A stretch of DNA of 64,000 nucleotides, from contig NC_092341.1 in assembly GCF_046630445.1 (NCBI RefSeq), positions 27,046,001-27,110,000 on the forward strand. Reading direction: 5' to 3'. The position numbers and the translations under genes are program-made. Positions within the stretch are counted from its first letter, which is position 1, and each line of letters begins with the position of its first letter. Origin of the DNA: Rutidosis leptorrhynchoides. Taxonomy: Eukaryota; Streptophyta; Magnoliopsida; Asterales; Asteraceae. Under the pieces are notes generated by a model, which had not been told where the DNA came from, searched no databases, and saw only the letters and a list, made by a program, of their open reading frames with translations. Positions 37,722-49,281 of this stretch are shown here, one piece after another.

Positions 37722-40214
37722 TTAGGTAGCCGTGGTGTCAAAATTGTGATTAACTTCATCGTTAATTTCTCTTGGTCCATAATCAACTTGCATATCCGTG
37801 ACTTTTTCTTTAAGCCATTGGTCGGATTCCTGTGTAATATCCACAATTTCAACTAGTTTCTCCTTTTCTTTAGGTGATAGATTGGATACTAACCGGTTAC
37901 ATAGCTTAAAGTTCCCCTTGGTTTTAGCATCGCGAATCCGTTTAATAAGTTTCTTCATTGAACTATTAATAACGGGATCATTTAATTTCGTATCAACAAC
38001 GGGGTTCTTTGTTATCATGTCTTCATTAGGTGTTACTTCATTTTCCCCACACTTAGGCGTTTCATTATTGCTAAGTATTACCGTTGGAGTTGGTAAAAGC
38101 ACATGGTTCTTACCAATCGTTTTTGCTGGTTCAACGGTTTTGGTTGGTGGAGATTTAGTCTTTCGAATCATAAAGGTGATCGATTTGTCACCACTACTAA
38201 GTGTCATTCTACCATTTCCTACATCAAATAACGCCTTGGTGGACGCTAAGAATGGTCGACCTAAAATTAGAGGAATGTTTGGGTCCTCTTCTATGTCAAT
38301 GACAATGAATTCGACTAGAAAGGTTAAATTACCTACTTGAATGGGTAGGTTGTCAGCAATTTCAACTGGGTGCTTAATGGTTTGATCAAAGAGTCGAACA
38401 CTCATATCCGTTGGACTTAACTCACCTACACCTAATCTCTTATATAATGAAAGAGGCATAACACTCACACTTGAACCTAAATCTGCTAGTGCATCATACA
38501 TGACACAGTCACTAAGTAGACAAGGAACAATAAATTCACCCGGATCACCTACCCTAGGTGGAGGATTTGGTGGAACTGTCTTCACCGGGTTTACTTCTAC
38601 TGTTTTTGTTTCTTGCACTTTTTTATTCTTCTTCTTCTTCTTTCCAGAGGTATCACAAACTTTATTACCTATTACTTGCTCATACTCAACTCCTTTTCTT
38701 GGAAACGGGATGGGTGGTCTGTATGGTGCCACCATTGGCTTTACATACTCGGGTGGTGGTGGTGTTGTAACTTCTTCATTGTTACTCACATCTAAAACCT
38801 TCCCATCTTCTGGAGCTGGTTTTTCAGAATTTGTTGACACCATATTAACATTCTCTTTCCGAGGATTTACTTCAGTATTACTCGGTAGCTTTCCTTGTTC
38901 CCTCTCACTCATCATGCTAGCAAGAGTACCTACGTGTTTTTCTAGATTCAAAATGGAAGCTTGTTGAGTTCTTAATGACTGATCAAACCTCTCATTCGTT
39001 TGGGTTTGAGATGTAATAAATTGTGTTTGAGATTCAACTAGCTTTGCCATCATTTCTTCTAGATTTGACTTTTTCTCTTCGGGTTGTTGTGTTGGTTTAT
39101 ATAAGCTAGGTCTTTGTTGATTGAAAGTGTTGTTTTGAGTCGGTTGGTTATTCGGACCTTGTTGGTTGTACCAGTTATTTTCGGGTCCTTTTGGATTGTA
39201 AAGAATGTTTTGATTTCGATTGAAGTTTAGCTTTGGCGGTTGATAATTATTTTGATAATTATTTCCAGGCCTTTGGTTCATATAGGAAACATTCTCTCGT
39301 TGTTCCAATGTTGGTTCAATGTGACAATCTTTCAATAAGTGTGGTCCACCGCATAGCTCACAACTAATTCGTATTGCGTGAATATCTTTATTCATCTTTT
39401 CCATTCGTCTTTCGAAAGCATCTATTTTTGCGGAAACGGAATCAAAGTCATGGCTAGAATCGGCTCTAGCCGCTTTAGATGAACGATATATATCTTTCTC
39501 TTGGTTCCACTCATGAGAGTGGGAGGCTGTGTTATCAATAATTTTGTAAGCTTCAGTTGCGGTTTTCTTCATAATGGAACCACCAGCTGTTATGTCGATG
39601 TCTTTTCGTGTAGCAACGTTGACACCTTGGTAGAATATTTGTACTATTTGATAAGTGTCTAAACCGTGTTGAGGACATCCTCTCAACAACTTTCCAAATC
39701 TTGTCCACGCCTCATATAGAGTTTCATTTGACTTTTGTGTGAACGTAACAATTTCTCCTTGAAGTCTCACGGCTTTAGATGCCGGAAAGAATCTTTTAAG
39801 AAATTTCTCAACTAAAACATCCCATGTGTCAATCGCCCCTTCAGGTAACGATTCTAACCAATCTTTGGCTTCTCCCTTTAAAGTCCAGGGAAACAACATG
39901 AGATAGATCTGCTCATCTTCCACTTCTCGGATTTTGAATAGTGTACAAATTCTTTTAAACGTACGAAGGTGTTCGTTAGGATCTTCATTCGGTGCACCAC
40001 TGAATTGGCATTGGTTAGTTACCATGTGTAGAATTTGTCCTTTGATTTCATAATCTGGCACATTAACTTCTGGCTTAATAATGGCGTGACCTTGGCCCGT
40101 GCGTGTAGCTCTCATTCGGTCTTCCATACTTAGAGGTTCTAGATTTTCCATGATTGGAAGTGTTGTATCTGAATCACTAGAGGTTTCTGATTTAATGGTT
40201 TCTTTCCTCAACAA
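37722..40214 (-). CDS. Gag-protease of element A (Athila type)
   Basis: One open frame of ~830 residues; the TTG near 40,214 is only where the frame opens, not a true start. Residues ~40-230 are the gag capsid region (MVTNQCQFSGAPNEDPNEHL, GEAKDWLESLP, FPASKAVRLQGEI). Around 285-300 there is one zinc-knuckle-like CELCGGPHLLKDC. An Asn/Gln-rich linker follows, then at ~575-600 the aspartic protease core with DALADLGSSVSVMP, the DLG form usual for Athila. An extra Lys-rich C-terminal part of ~120 residues (KKLIKRIRDAKTKGNFKLC) closes it. Upstream to ~40,460 the proline-rich N-terminus (RSPPVIRSPPVTRSRHR) lies in another frame, joined by a one-base shift near 40,195. The C-terminal stop is at 37,722. 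Nearly intact, so it may supply gag in trans. Confidence 0.85.
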   Translation of the reverse strand: MLRKETIKSETSSDSDTTLPIMENLEPLSMEDRMRATRTGQGHAIIKPEVNVPDYEIKGQILHMVTNQCQFSGAPNEDPNEHLRTFKRICTLFKIREVEDEQIYLMLFPWTLKGEAKDWLESLPEGAIDTWDVLVEKFLKRFFPASKAVRLQGEIVTFTQKSNETLYEAWTRFGKLLRGCPQHGLDTYQIVQIFYQGVNVATRKDIDITAGGSIMKKTATEAYKIIDNTASHSHEWNQEKDIYRSSKAARADSSHDFDSVSAKIDAFERRMEKMNKDIHAIRISCELCGGPHLLKDCHIEPTLEQRENVSYMNQRPGNNYQNNYQPPKLNFNRNQNILYNPKGPENNWYNQQGPNNQPTQNNTFNQQRPSLYKPTQQPEEKKSNLEEMMAKLVESQTQFITSQTQTNERFDQSLRTQQASILNLEKHVGTLASMMSEREQGKLPSNTEVNPRKENVNMVSTNSEKPAPEDGKVLDVSNNEEVTTPPPPEYVKPMVAPYRPPIPFPRKGVEYEQVIGNKVCDTSGKKKKKNKKVQETKTVEVNPVKTVPPNPPPRVGDPGEFIVPCLLSDCVMYDALADLGSSVSVMPLSLYKRLGVGELSPTDMSVRLFDQTIKHPVEIADNLPIQVGNLTFLVEFIVIDIEEDPNIPLILGRPFLASTKALFDVGNGRMTLSSGDKSITFMIRKTKSPPTKTVEPAKTIGKNHVLLPTPTVILSNNETPKCGENEVTPNEDMITKNPVVDTKLNDPVINSSMKKLIKRIRDAKTKGNFKLCNRLVSNLSPKEKEKLVEIVDITQESDQWLKEKVTDMQVDYGPREINDEVNHNFDTTAT

Positions 40215-40460
40215 TCTCTGTTTGAATGATTGGTGGTTCCGGAGGAAAGTTTAATGGTTCGGGATCTACAAACCGTTCCTGAATATTCTCCGGATTCTCA
40301 ATTGTGAGGTTTGTTTCAAAAACTGGATTATCGGAAATTTGAGTTTGAGGATTTGGTCGACTTGATGACGATTCTAAAGAAAAATCAACGGCGGCGATAT
40401 TCGTTAAACGATGTCTTGATCGAGTTACAGGTGGTGAACGTATGACCGGCGGCGAACGTC

Positions 40461-41268
40461 TTGCTCAGTGCATTCACTGAATATCCTATTAGTTTTTAAA
40501 AAGGAAAGAAAAATTATAATAAGTTATCCAATTAATAGACTTTTCTGATTTTGCCCACGTTTCGAATAGCCAAAAGATGCAGCAGAGGGGCAGGATTCGT
40601 TTGGTCTCAAGATAATTGAGTACTGTTTGGCTCCAATAACCCGGTCCACGTACAAATCCAACTATTACTACGAACCAGAAAATTTTGATGTCTATCAATT
40701 TAACCACTTAAAATAAATTTTCGTAATTTTAAGAAATTTAGAGAAGAAGTAGAAAAAAATCTAAGTCCTAAAAACTAGAATGGCGAGAAATAAGAAAGAA
40801 ATAGATTGCGCGTCGAAAAGTGTCGAAAAATGAAAAAGGCGAAGAGTGACGTAAAAGTCTTTAAAACACGCGACTAATCGATCCGTATTACGACTATTAT
40901 CTTAAAATTAAAACTACAAATGGAGATTACTAATTGAAATTGTAATTGATACATAGGTAAAAGCGTCAAAAAAATAAAAATAAGAAAATAGCACGAAAAA
41001 TGGCGTCGCAAAATTTTAAGGCACCTAAATTTTAATCTAAAGAAAAAGTACTTAAGGGATTTTACGGCAAAGCCTAAAAATTCTAGAAGTAAAAATAACT
41101 ATGGCAAAACTAAACTTAATACTAAAAGTTGCGAATATAGTCTAAAAATCTAAAGGTAATAAAACTAAAAAAAAAAAAATTTTTATAGACAAAATCTTAA
41201 AAATATATTTTTTTTATAATTTTTTTTTTTTTTTTTTACGTTTTTGTTTTTTTTTACGTTTTTTTTTA
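40461..41268 (-). other. Leader region of element A, rich in homopolymers
   Basis: Between the 5' LTR and gag. Next to the LTR (41,160-41,268 on +) it is a chain of long A and T runs. The primer site that Athila elements normally have at this place (tRNA-Asp type) is not recognisable. No gene is seen. Confidence 0.6.
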
Positions 41269-43146
41269 TCGTAGGGGGTGTATACAAAATAGTATTATTT
41301 TTAGTGCAAAATACTATTAAATATGCTACAATTTTACACAAGTTATTTATTTATTTATCGAGTGGATATACTTAAACCTTGCTACAACACTATAGGCAGT
41401 GTACCTAATCGTAGAGTAGTGTAGTTTTTAGTAAGTCCGGTTCGTTCCACAGGGAGCTGGTGATACTTACTATATTTTTAACAACTATATTTATACAAAA
41501 TATATATAATTATATAAGTAGTAATATTATTATAAAAGGGGGGTTTTACCGTTTAATGACCGGTTTGTCGATTCTATATTTTAAGCGCAAAGATAAATGA
41601 CGATAATTAAAGTGCGTAAAATAATGACAATAAATAACATGACAGTAAATAAAATTGCGAGTAATAAAATGACAGTAAATAAAGATACGATGAGAAATAC
41701 AATAAAAGAATTATGCTTATTTAAACTTCCGTAATCATGATGTTTGACGTGTTGATTTTAATTTATTACCATGGGTTAATTGTCCTTTGTCCTGGTTTAT
41801 TTGATACGTCTATCTGGTTTTTGTCCATAATAGTCCATCGGTCATAAATATAAAGTGCGAGTATCCTCGTCAAATTACCCTTATACCCGAAGTCAAATAT
41901 TCCAACTAATTGGGGACTTAAACTGTAACAAGATTTTAATACTTTGTTTAATAATTACACCAGGATGTCGACTGAGTGTAACCCAAGGTTTTAATATTTT
42001 GTTATCAATTATACCAAGTGTCCTTGTACATAATTTCACCCCTGTTTTAATTATTCTAGTGGCTATTAATCCATTCCCGTGTCCGGTTAAATGAACGATT
42101 ATTCGTACATATAAATACCCCGCCCATCGTGTCCGATTGAGTGTATATGGTAATTTATAGGGACGCCCAATTGTAAATCTTTATATTAACATTAACAAAC
42201 TATCATTTAGTTAAACAAATATAAAGCCCATTAATAGCCCATAGTCTAATTTCCACAAGTGTCGTTCTTTTGTCCAAACCCCAATTATGGTACAAAGCCC
42301 AATTACCCAATTTTAGTAATTAGCCAAACATCATGATTACTTCGTTTTAAATAAGCATAATAATAACTTAGCTACGAGACATTAATGTAAAAAGGTTGAA
42401 CATAACTTACAATGATTAAAAATAGCGTAGCGTTACACGGACAGAATTTCGACTTACACACTCAAACGATTTCTATCATAAATCTTATTATTATCATAAT
42501 TTAAAATTAAAATTAAGATTATTGTTATATCTTATTAAGTTAACATTATGATAGAGATATAGAATATAGATATTGATAATTGATATTGATAATAGATAGA
42601 TGATCGATATATAGATAGAAAATATGATCGAAAATAGGTATCCTTCAATTACGTTTACATAGCCTTTTATAGGCGAATTTATAAATTGAATTTTCACTTA
42701 TGACCCCTGAACTATGCTCAATTAACAACTTTTTATTATTTAATATTATTCTTATTATGAATTATTTAAATATTATATTTTATTCTTGTGCATAGTTGAC
42801 TCATAATTTTTACACCGTTGCGTCGAGCGTTGAGAGTTGGTTCATGTCCCGGTTCCGGATTTTCGAACGTCCTTGCGTACTATTTTATATCGTGTACTTT
42901 GCGTTTTGTAACTTGTACTCTTGTCATTTTTAGACGTTCCTCATCAATAATTTGAACCTTTTTGATTGTATCTTGTACTTTTTAGCATTTTGGACCTTTT
43001 TGTCTTCAAATCTTCGTTTTCGCCTTTTGTCTTCGCACTTATTAAATATAAACGAATATTACTTGAAAATGGAACAATTGCAACTAAAAACTTGTCATTC
43101 TTGGGGGATAATGCTATGAAATATATGTTCCTTTTTAGCCTTATCA
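41269..43146 (-). repeat. 5' LTR of element A
   Basis: 1,878 bp, near-identical to 33,425-35,307. The left end reads ATCGTAGGGGG after a run of T, instead of TGATGTCGTAGGGGG, so the last bases were lost or changed next to the homopolymer region. The right end CCTTATCA meets the target duplication AATTA. Confidence 0.88.
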
Positions 43147-43151
43147 AATTA

Positions 43152-43258
43152 CCTAAACGAAATATTTTAAAACGCGTATTAACGGAAGATGTTATAATTA
43201 CATAACGGACTTTAGAATAATTAAACGGAAAGTAAACGGAAAAAGACGGGATGTTACA
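43152..43258 (-). repeat. 3' LTR of element B, terminal 107 bp (U3 start)
   Basis: Resumes after the A target duplication AATTA (43,147-43,151) and ends GGGATGTTACA, the minus-strand LTR start TGTAACATCCC. Immediately beyond lies the usual chromovirus run AAATTTCGGGACGAAATTTC on the minus strand (polypurine region, 43,259-43,295). Confidence 0.8.
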
Positions 43259-43293
43259 TTACCTACTCCATAAATGAAATTTCGTCCCGAAAT

Positions 43294-46200
43294 TTAAGTA
43301 GGCGTAGTGGTCGTTATTTCTTCCTCGGGATCTTGCGTTTCCGCATCCACGAATAAATGAGGGTACTTTCTTTGCATTTGATCTTGCCTTTCCCAAGTAA
43401 ACTCGGGTTCTCTTTTGGCATTCCAACGGACTTTAACGTTCGGGATTCTACTTTGTTTTAACGTTTTGACAGAGTGGTCCACAATTTCAACCGGTTCCTT
43501 CACAAAATGAAGGTTGTCGTCAATAGTAAGCTCTTCGAGAGGGATGACAAGTTCGGGTTCGGCAAAACACTTCTTCAAATTTGATACATGGAAAGTAGGA
43601 TGAACGGAGCTCAGTTGAGGCGGAAGATCTAAACGATAAGCAACGGTTCCAACACACTCTAAGATTTCAAAAGGACCAATATACCGCGGATTTAGCTTCT
43701 TGCATTTTCCGAAATGGATTACACCTTTCCAAGGTGCGACTTTTAACATTACGCGGTCGCCGGCTTGAAATTCGAGGTCGTTGCGTCTTTTGTCGGTATA
43801 GCTCTTTTGACGACTACGGGCCGTCCGGAGCCTATCTCGGATTTGAACGATCTTCTCGGTTGTTTCATGAATGAGTTCGGGTCCGGTGATCTATGTGTCG
43901 CCTACTTTGGCCCAACAAAGAGGAGAACGACATTTTCGGCCATATAACGCTTCGAATGGTGCGGCGTTAATACTCGCGTGATAACTATTGTTGTAAGAGA
44001 ACTCGACTAGTGGCAAATGCTTGTCCCAAGCTTTTCCAAAATCGATAACGCAAGCTCGTAGCATGTCTTCCAATGTTTGAAATGTGCGTTCGCTTTGTCC
44101 ATCGGTTTGTGGATGATATGCGGTGCTCATGTCTAAACGCGTTCCCAACACTTCTTGTAAGGTACGCCAAAATCTAGAAACAAAACGGCCATCTCGGTCG
44201 AAAATAATCGATAATGGTACACCGTGACGGGCTACGATCTCTTTAATGTAAAGTTGTGCAAGTTTTTCCATTTTGTCGGTTTCCTTCATGGCTAGGAAGT
44301 GGGCGGATTTGGTGAGACGGTCAACAATAACCCAAATAGTATCATAACCGCCTATTGTCTTGGGTAGTTTTGTGATAAAATCCATCGTTATTCTTTCCCA
44401 CTTCCATTATGGGATTTAGGGTTGTTGAAGTAATCCGGATGGTCTTTGATGTTCGGCTTTGACTTTGGAGCAAGTTAGGCATTTTCCAACATAAGTAGCA
44501 ACATCCCTTTTAATGTTCGGCCACCAATATTGTTCCTTAAGGTCGTGGTATATCTTATTGGCACCGGGGTGAATCGAATACCTTGACTTATGGGCTTCCT
44601 CTAGAATAAGGCTTCCCAAGTCCCCATAACTAGGCACCCAAATTCTTCCAGTGAAATATCGGAGTCCGGTCTCCTTAACTTCGAATCATGAGGCGAGGAC
44701 GTTTAAGCGTTCGAGAGATATGTTTTAATCCTTAAGAGCTTCATCTTGGGCTACCCGAATTTGGTTATTGAGATTGGTGTCGATGGTGATGTTTAAAGCT
44801 CGGACACGAAGAGGCACCGCTCTTTCTTTTCGACTTAAGGCATCGGCTACTACATTTGCGTTTCCCGGATGGTAACGAAGCTCACAATCATAATCGTTCA
44901 AAGTTTCAATCCACCGTCGTTGTCTCATGTTTAGTTGCTTTTGATCGAAGATGTGTTGAAGGCTTTTGTGATCGGTGAAGATGGTACTTTTGGTCCCATA
45001 AAGATAATGTCTTCACATTTTGAGTGCAAAGACAACGGCTCCGAGTTCGAGATCATGTGTCGTGTAGCTCCATTCATGAATTTTTAGTTGTCGAGAGGCA
45101 TACGCAATGACTTTCTTTCGTTGCATCAATACACACGCAAAACCATGTTTTGAGGCATCGCAATATACAACAAAATCATTATTGCCTTCGGGAAGTGACA
45201 AGATAGGAGCGGTGGTTAGCTTTGTATTCAAGATTTGAAACGCGGACTCTTGTTCGGTTGCCCAAATGAATTTCTTTTCCTTGTGAGTTAACGCGGTTAG
45301 AGGACGAGCAACCAAGGAGAAATCTTTGATGAATCTACGATAGTATCCGGTGAGACCCAAGAATTTACGAATGTGAGTAGGAGTAGTAGGAGTTTCCCAT
45401 TTACTAATGGCTTCGATTTTTGTGGGATCGACTTTAATACCTTGATCACTTACAACATGACCAAGAAATTGAACTTCCTTCAACCAAAATTCACACTTGG
45501 AGAATTTGGCATAGAGTCGTTCTTATCTCAAGAGTTCAAGCACAAGTCGGAGATGTTGTTCGTGCTCTTCTTCGCTTTTAGAATAGACCAAAATTTCATC
45601 GATGAACATGACAACGAATTTATCGAGGTACGGTTTGCACACGCGGTTCATGAGGTCCATGAACACCGCCGGTGTGTAAGTTAGGCCAAATGGCATTACA
45701 AGAAATTCATAACTACCATAACGAGTCCGGAAAGCAGTTTTGGAGACATCTTCCCCCTTAACCCTTAGTTGATGATAACACGAGCGGAGATCGATTTTTG
45801 AATATACACAAGACCCTTGTAGTTGATCAAAGAGGTCATCAATGCGCGGAAGAGGATATCGGTTCTTAACTGTCAATTTATTTAGTTCATGATAATCAAT
45901 GCACATTCGTAGGGATCCATCTTTCTTCTTAACGAACAAAATCGGAGCGCTCCATGGTGAATGGCTAGGTTGGATAAAACCACGGTCAAGTAGTTCTTGG
46001 ATTTGACTTTGTAATTCTTGCATCTCGGATGGAGCAAGTCTATACGGTGTACGTGCTATGGGTGCGGCTCCCGAAATAAGATCGATTTGGAATTCAACCG
46101 GTCGATAAGGTGGAAACCCCGGCAATTCGTCGGGAAATACATCAGAAAAGTCACTAACAATTGGCACATCATCGATATGCTTCTCATCGGACTCGACTTT

Positions 46201-46308
46201 CTTAACATGGGCAAGGATAGCAAAACAACCCTTACAGAGTAGTTTTCTAACTTTAAGGCACGAGACGAGGTTGAGTCCTGTGCAACTCTTATCGCCATAA
46301 ACAATCAA
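43294..46308 (-). pseudogene. Pol of element B: reverse transcriptase, RNase H, integrase, chromodomain
   Basis: All coding pieces lie in one frame; only nonsense codons break it. Reverse transcriptase (46,308-45,484): [61 protein letters not shown]; the catalytic box is FIDE instead of F/YxDD, so it is inactive. RNase H (45,483-44,725): CDASKHG, the Glu in [18 protein letters not shown]. Integrase zinc-binding part at 44,637-44,416 ([14 protein letters not shown]), catalytic core at 44,385-43,891 with the first Asp in TMDF, DRDGRF and GQSERT. The GPY/F module ([21 protein letters not shown]) and chromodomain ([16 protein letters not shown]) fill 43,749-43,294. Stops were seen near 45,523, 45,013, 44,725, 44,686, two near 44,400, and 43,891. 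Confidence 0.9.
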
Positions 46309-47760
46309 GGGTTCACCAGTCTCGGAAGGAATTCAGATTGTGTTAAGATCACAAAGGATGTGAGATTTCATTTTAACTAACCAATTCATACCGATTATTA
46401 CATCGAAGCTTCCTAGTTCCATGGGTATCATGTCAATTTCAAACTCTTTACCCAAAATGTTTAATGCAAACCCCCGGTAATATGTGTCGGCACCTTATAG
46501 GTTCTCGTTGGCCACCTAAATGGCATAAGTAGTATCTAGGGGGAGTGGTGGAGTGCAAAGAGTATGAACCAAAATCTTGGATACAAAACATTTATCGGCA
46601 CTCGAATCGAATAAGCAAGAAACATAAGAGTTGTTGAGAAGAAATGTACCCGTGACTAGGTCATTGTCATCCCGGGCCTCTTGAGCGTTAATGTTGAAAG
46701 CTCGGCCGCGTGTATTGGGGTTAGCTTTCTTCTTTGGGCATGCATCCCTATAATGGCCCGTTTGGCCACATCCGAAACAAACACCCGATTTTGGTGCATT
46801 GGGTCCCTTTTGAGTGACGGGAGCGGTATTCCTACAATCGTTGGCCACATGGCCACTTCTTTGACATTTGTTGCAAAATGACTTGCCACATTCACCATAA
46901 TGATGTTTGTGGCACTTGTTGCAAAACGGTTTATTCCCGACATAACTTTTCCTATCATCGGAGGTGAAAGGCTTCTTAGCGGGGTTGTTGTTATAGTTGC
47001 TTGATTGAGGGGCTTCCCACTTTATTTTGTTGCCACCCGATTTATCCTCGGCCTTAGATGCCGGTACTACGATTTCGTCTACCGTTTCTATCAATTGGCG
47101 GACCATCTTCAAAGCTTCTTGGTGGTTAGCGGGTTTGGATGTCATTACTCCGTGTTTGATACTCTTTGGAAGACCATCCATGTAAAGTTTAACCCTTAGA
47201 GCCTCAGGGTTCACAAGGTTTGGGCACATCAAGGCTAGTTCAGAAAATCGTTGATTATAGGCTTTGAGGTCATTTCCGACCGCTTTTAAAGTTCTTAGCT
47301 CTTGTTCGAGCTTTCAGGTCTCTTCACGTGGGAAGTATTCGATGATCATCTTTTCCCTTAAATTGGCCCAAGAGAGTGCATGGGCCTCATCGGTACCCAC
47401 CGATTGCACATAGGTGTTTAACCAAATGAGGGCGACACCGGCGAAAGTGTGAGTGGAGTATTTGACCTTGTCTTGGTCCCGACAACCGCTTATGCTAAAG
47501 ACAGCTTCCGTTTGCTCAATCCATCGGGTGAGCACAACCGGTCCCCCGGTTCCACCGAAAGTGTGAGGTTTGCACCCCATGAAGTTCTTGTAGGAGCACC
47601 CTTCACTTGAATTACCTGCTCCTTGATTGTTGTTGTTGTGGTTGTTGTTATTGTTGTTATTGGAGGAGTGACCGGCCATGGCCGCATCCACGGCGGTGGC
47701 TATCATTCGTTGTAGAGCTTGTTCGGGAGTTTCATGGCGTGGTACACGGCGAGGAGGCAT
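46309..47760 (-). pseudogene. Gag and protease of element B
   Basis: Starts at ATG 47,760 (MPPRRVPRHETPEQALQ) in the same frame as pol. The capsid region covers 47,700-47,100 (ALIWLNTYVQSVG, MIIEYFPREE, VNPEALRVKLYMDGLPKSIK). Three zinc-knuckle-type Cys/His clusters lie at ~46,960-46,730: CNKCHKHHYGEC, CNKCQRSGHVANDC and CFGCGQTGHYRDAC. The protease core follows at ~46,600 as CLFDSSADKCFVS, with Ser in place of the essential Gly of DSG. Nonsense codons interrupt it at 47,314-47,316, 46,516-46,518 and several times between 46,309 and 46,515. No frameshift was needed to follow the protein. Broken, not functional. Confidence 0.87.
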
Positions 47761-48170
47761 TATTCCTTCAAAACACAAGAATATCGTTGATTAGTATTCT
47801 TAATAATACTAACCATGATATGGAATAAGGATAGAGAGAAAATTTTCCTTGACTCGCCTTAAATTCTTTATGTTATAATGTCAGAACGTCCACGTGAGTC
47901 ACCGTAATATAATCCCGGAAATTATATTACCCTAATTCATATGTGCATTCGACATTACCTCATAAAGTCAAGGTGGCGTGTCAATCAAATTAAACTATGT
48001 GAGATTAAGATAAAATAAAGGTTAGATATGATTAGAAGAGTTCGAGTATAAATGCACAAGTAGTCAAGTAATTCCTACTTCAAGTCTATATACCGGTTGT
48101 AGTCTAGACTCACTAATGTACCCTATGACTCGGGGTTGACACCAATGAACTCTAAATCCCTACAACCAAA

Positions 48171-48182
48171 GCTCTGATACCA
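48171..48182 (-). other. Primer-binding site of element B (initiator tRNA-Met type)
   Basis: TGGTATCAGAGC on the minus strand, two bases from the 5' LTR border at 48,185. This is the 12-base complement of plant initiator methionine tRNA used by chromoviruses. Confidence 0.92.
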
Positions 48183-48184
48183 TC

Positions 48185-48657
48185 TGTAGCGACCCGACAA
48201 AATCGTCATTGACGGCGCCGTCTACTTAGGTCCCGTTACGTGGTCATAAGTCTTTAAAATGACGTTTGACCAAAAAAATATGTCGCATTCATTTCAAATG
48301 TAAAGATGTTTCAAGTTTACAAAAGTAGTTCAATGACTAGTTACATTACAACGTTTAACGTACAAATGAAACCTATGAGACACAATTTAAAAGTAAGTCA
48401 AAAGATGCTCCATGTATGCATGTATACTCGACATCCAAGTAAGTATCAAAAATAGTGAGCGGAAGCATGTATCACATAGTGTTCAAGGACCTGAGAAAAC
48501 ATATAGAAAACTGTCAACAAAAACGTTGGTGAAATCATAGGTGTAGTAATAAACATTGCTTTTGAACCACAAGATTTAATATAGTTGATTTTCCAAATTG
48601 TTTGCATTCCAAGATGTTTGTAGAGCACCCAATTATCAAGACTTTACTGTTTGGTAC
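48185..48657 (-). repeat. 5' LTR of element B, first part
   Basis: Copy of 31,255-31,720 with a few per cent of differences, cut by element C at 48,657. The next part is at 56,035-56,937. Confidence 0.87.
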
Positions 48658-49280
48658 TAATGGTGTATCCTAGGAGATACACGCATAAAAACATCAGTTT
48701 CATGCAAAAAACTTAATCAAAGAGCACAAGACATAATGAAATTTGGCAGTTTTCAGAATTTGCCACCCAGCGTACAGTAGGCCGCCCAGCGTCAAGCGTA
48801 AGCCCTGCAGGCAGCTTCTATGCATAAGCCCTTTAGCTCAGCGCGTGAACGGCACGCAACCACGTCACCACATGCCACCGACCTTTCAGATATTTCGTGT
48901 AACAGAACCACTCAGTAATTGACACGTGTATCCCGAGAATTTTGGACATTCTACGCCTATAAATAGACCCCCCGGGTCACCACATTTCACATCATCATTC
49001 TGATCTGAACTTCAGTCAGAGAGAAGTACACTTTCTCTCTCACACAGTTCTTTCTCACTCTAAAACAACATTAGCTGCTTAGCAGCAGTGCGCTAGACGG
49101 ATCATTACAGATTGATCTACAGATTGATTGAGGCCACCCCACAGATCTCACATCTGTGTTCCGGGTCTGCAGAGATTATTTCTCGAGGGCAAACAACAAT
49201 CAACAGTATACGCTACACGCTGAGCAGCTAACTTTCTGTACTAGTACCTTACAGTCGCTATATGGAAAATCGTACTAACA
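48658..49280 (+). repeat. 5' LTR of element C
   Basis: TAATGGTGTATCC...CGTACTAACA. The promoter arrangement is ACACGTGT (48,922-48,929) and, 28 bp on, TATAAATAG (48,958-48,966), followed by ATCATCATTC as probable transcript start. A GC-rich doublet (CACCCAGCG / CGCCCAGCG) lies near 48,764-48,791. The LTR begins TA instead of the usual TG in both copies. Confidence 0.88.
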
Positions 49281-49281
49281 G

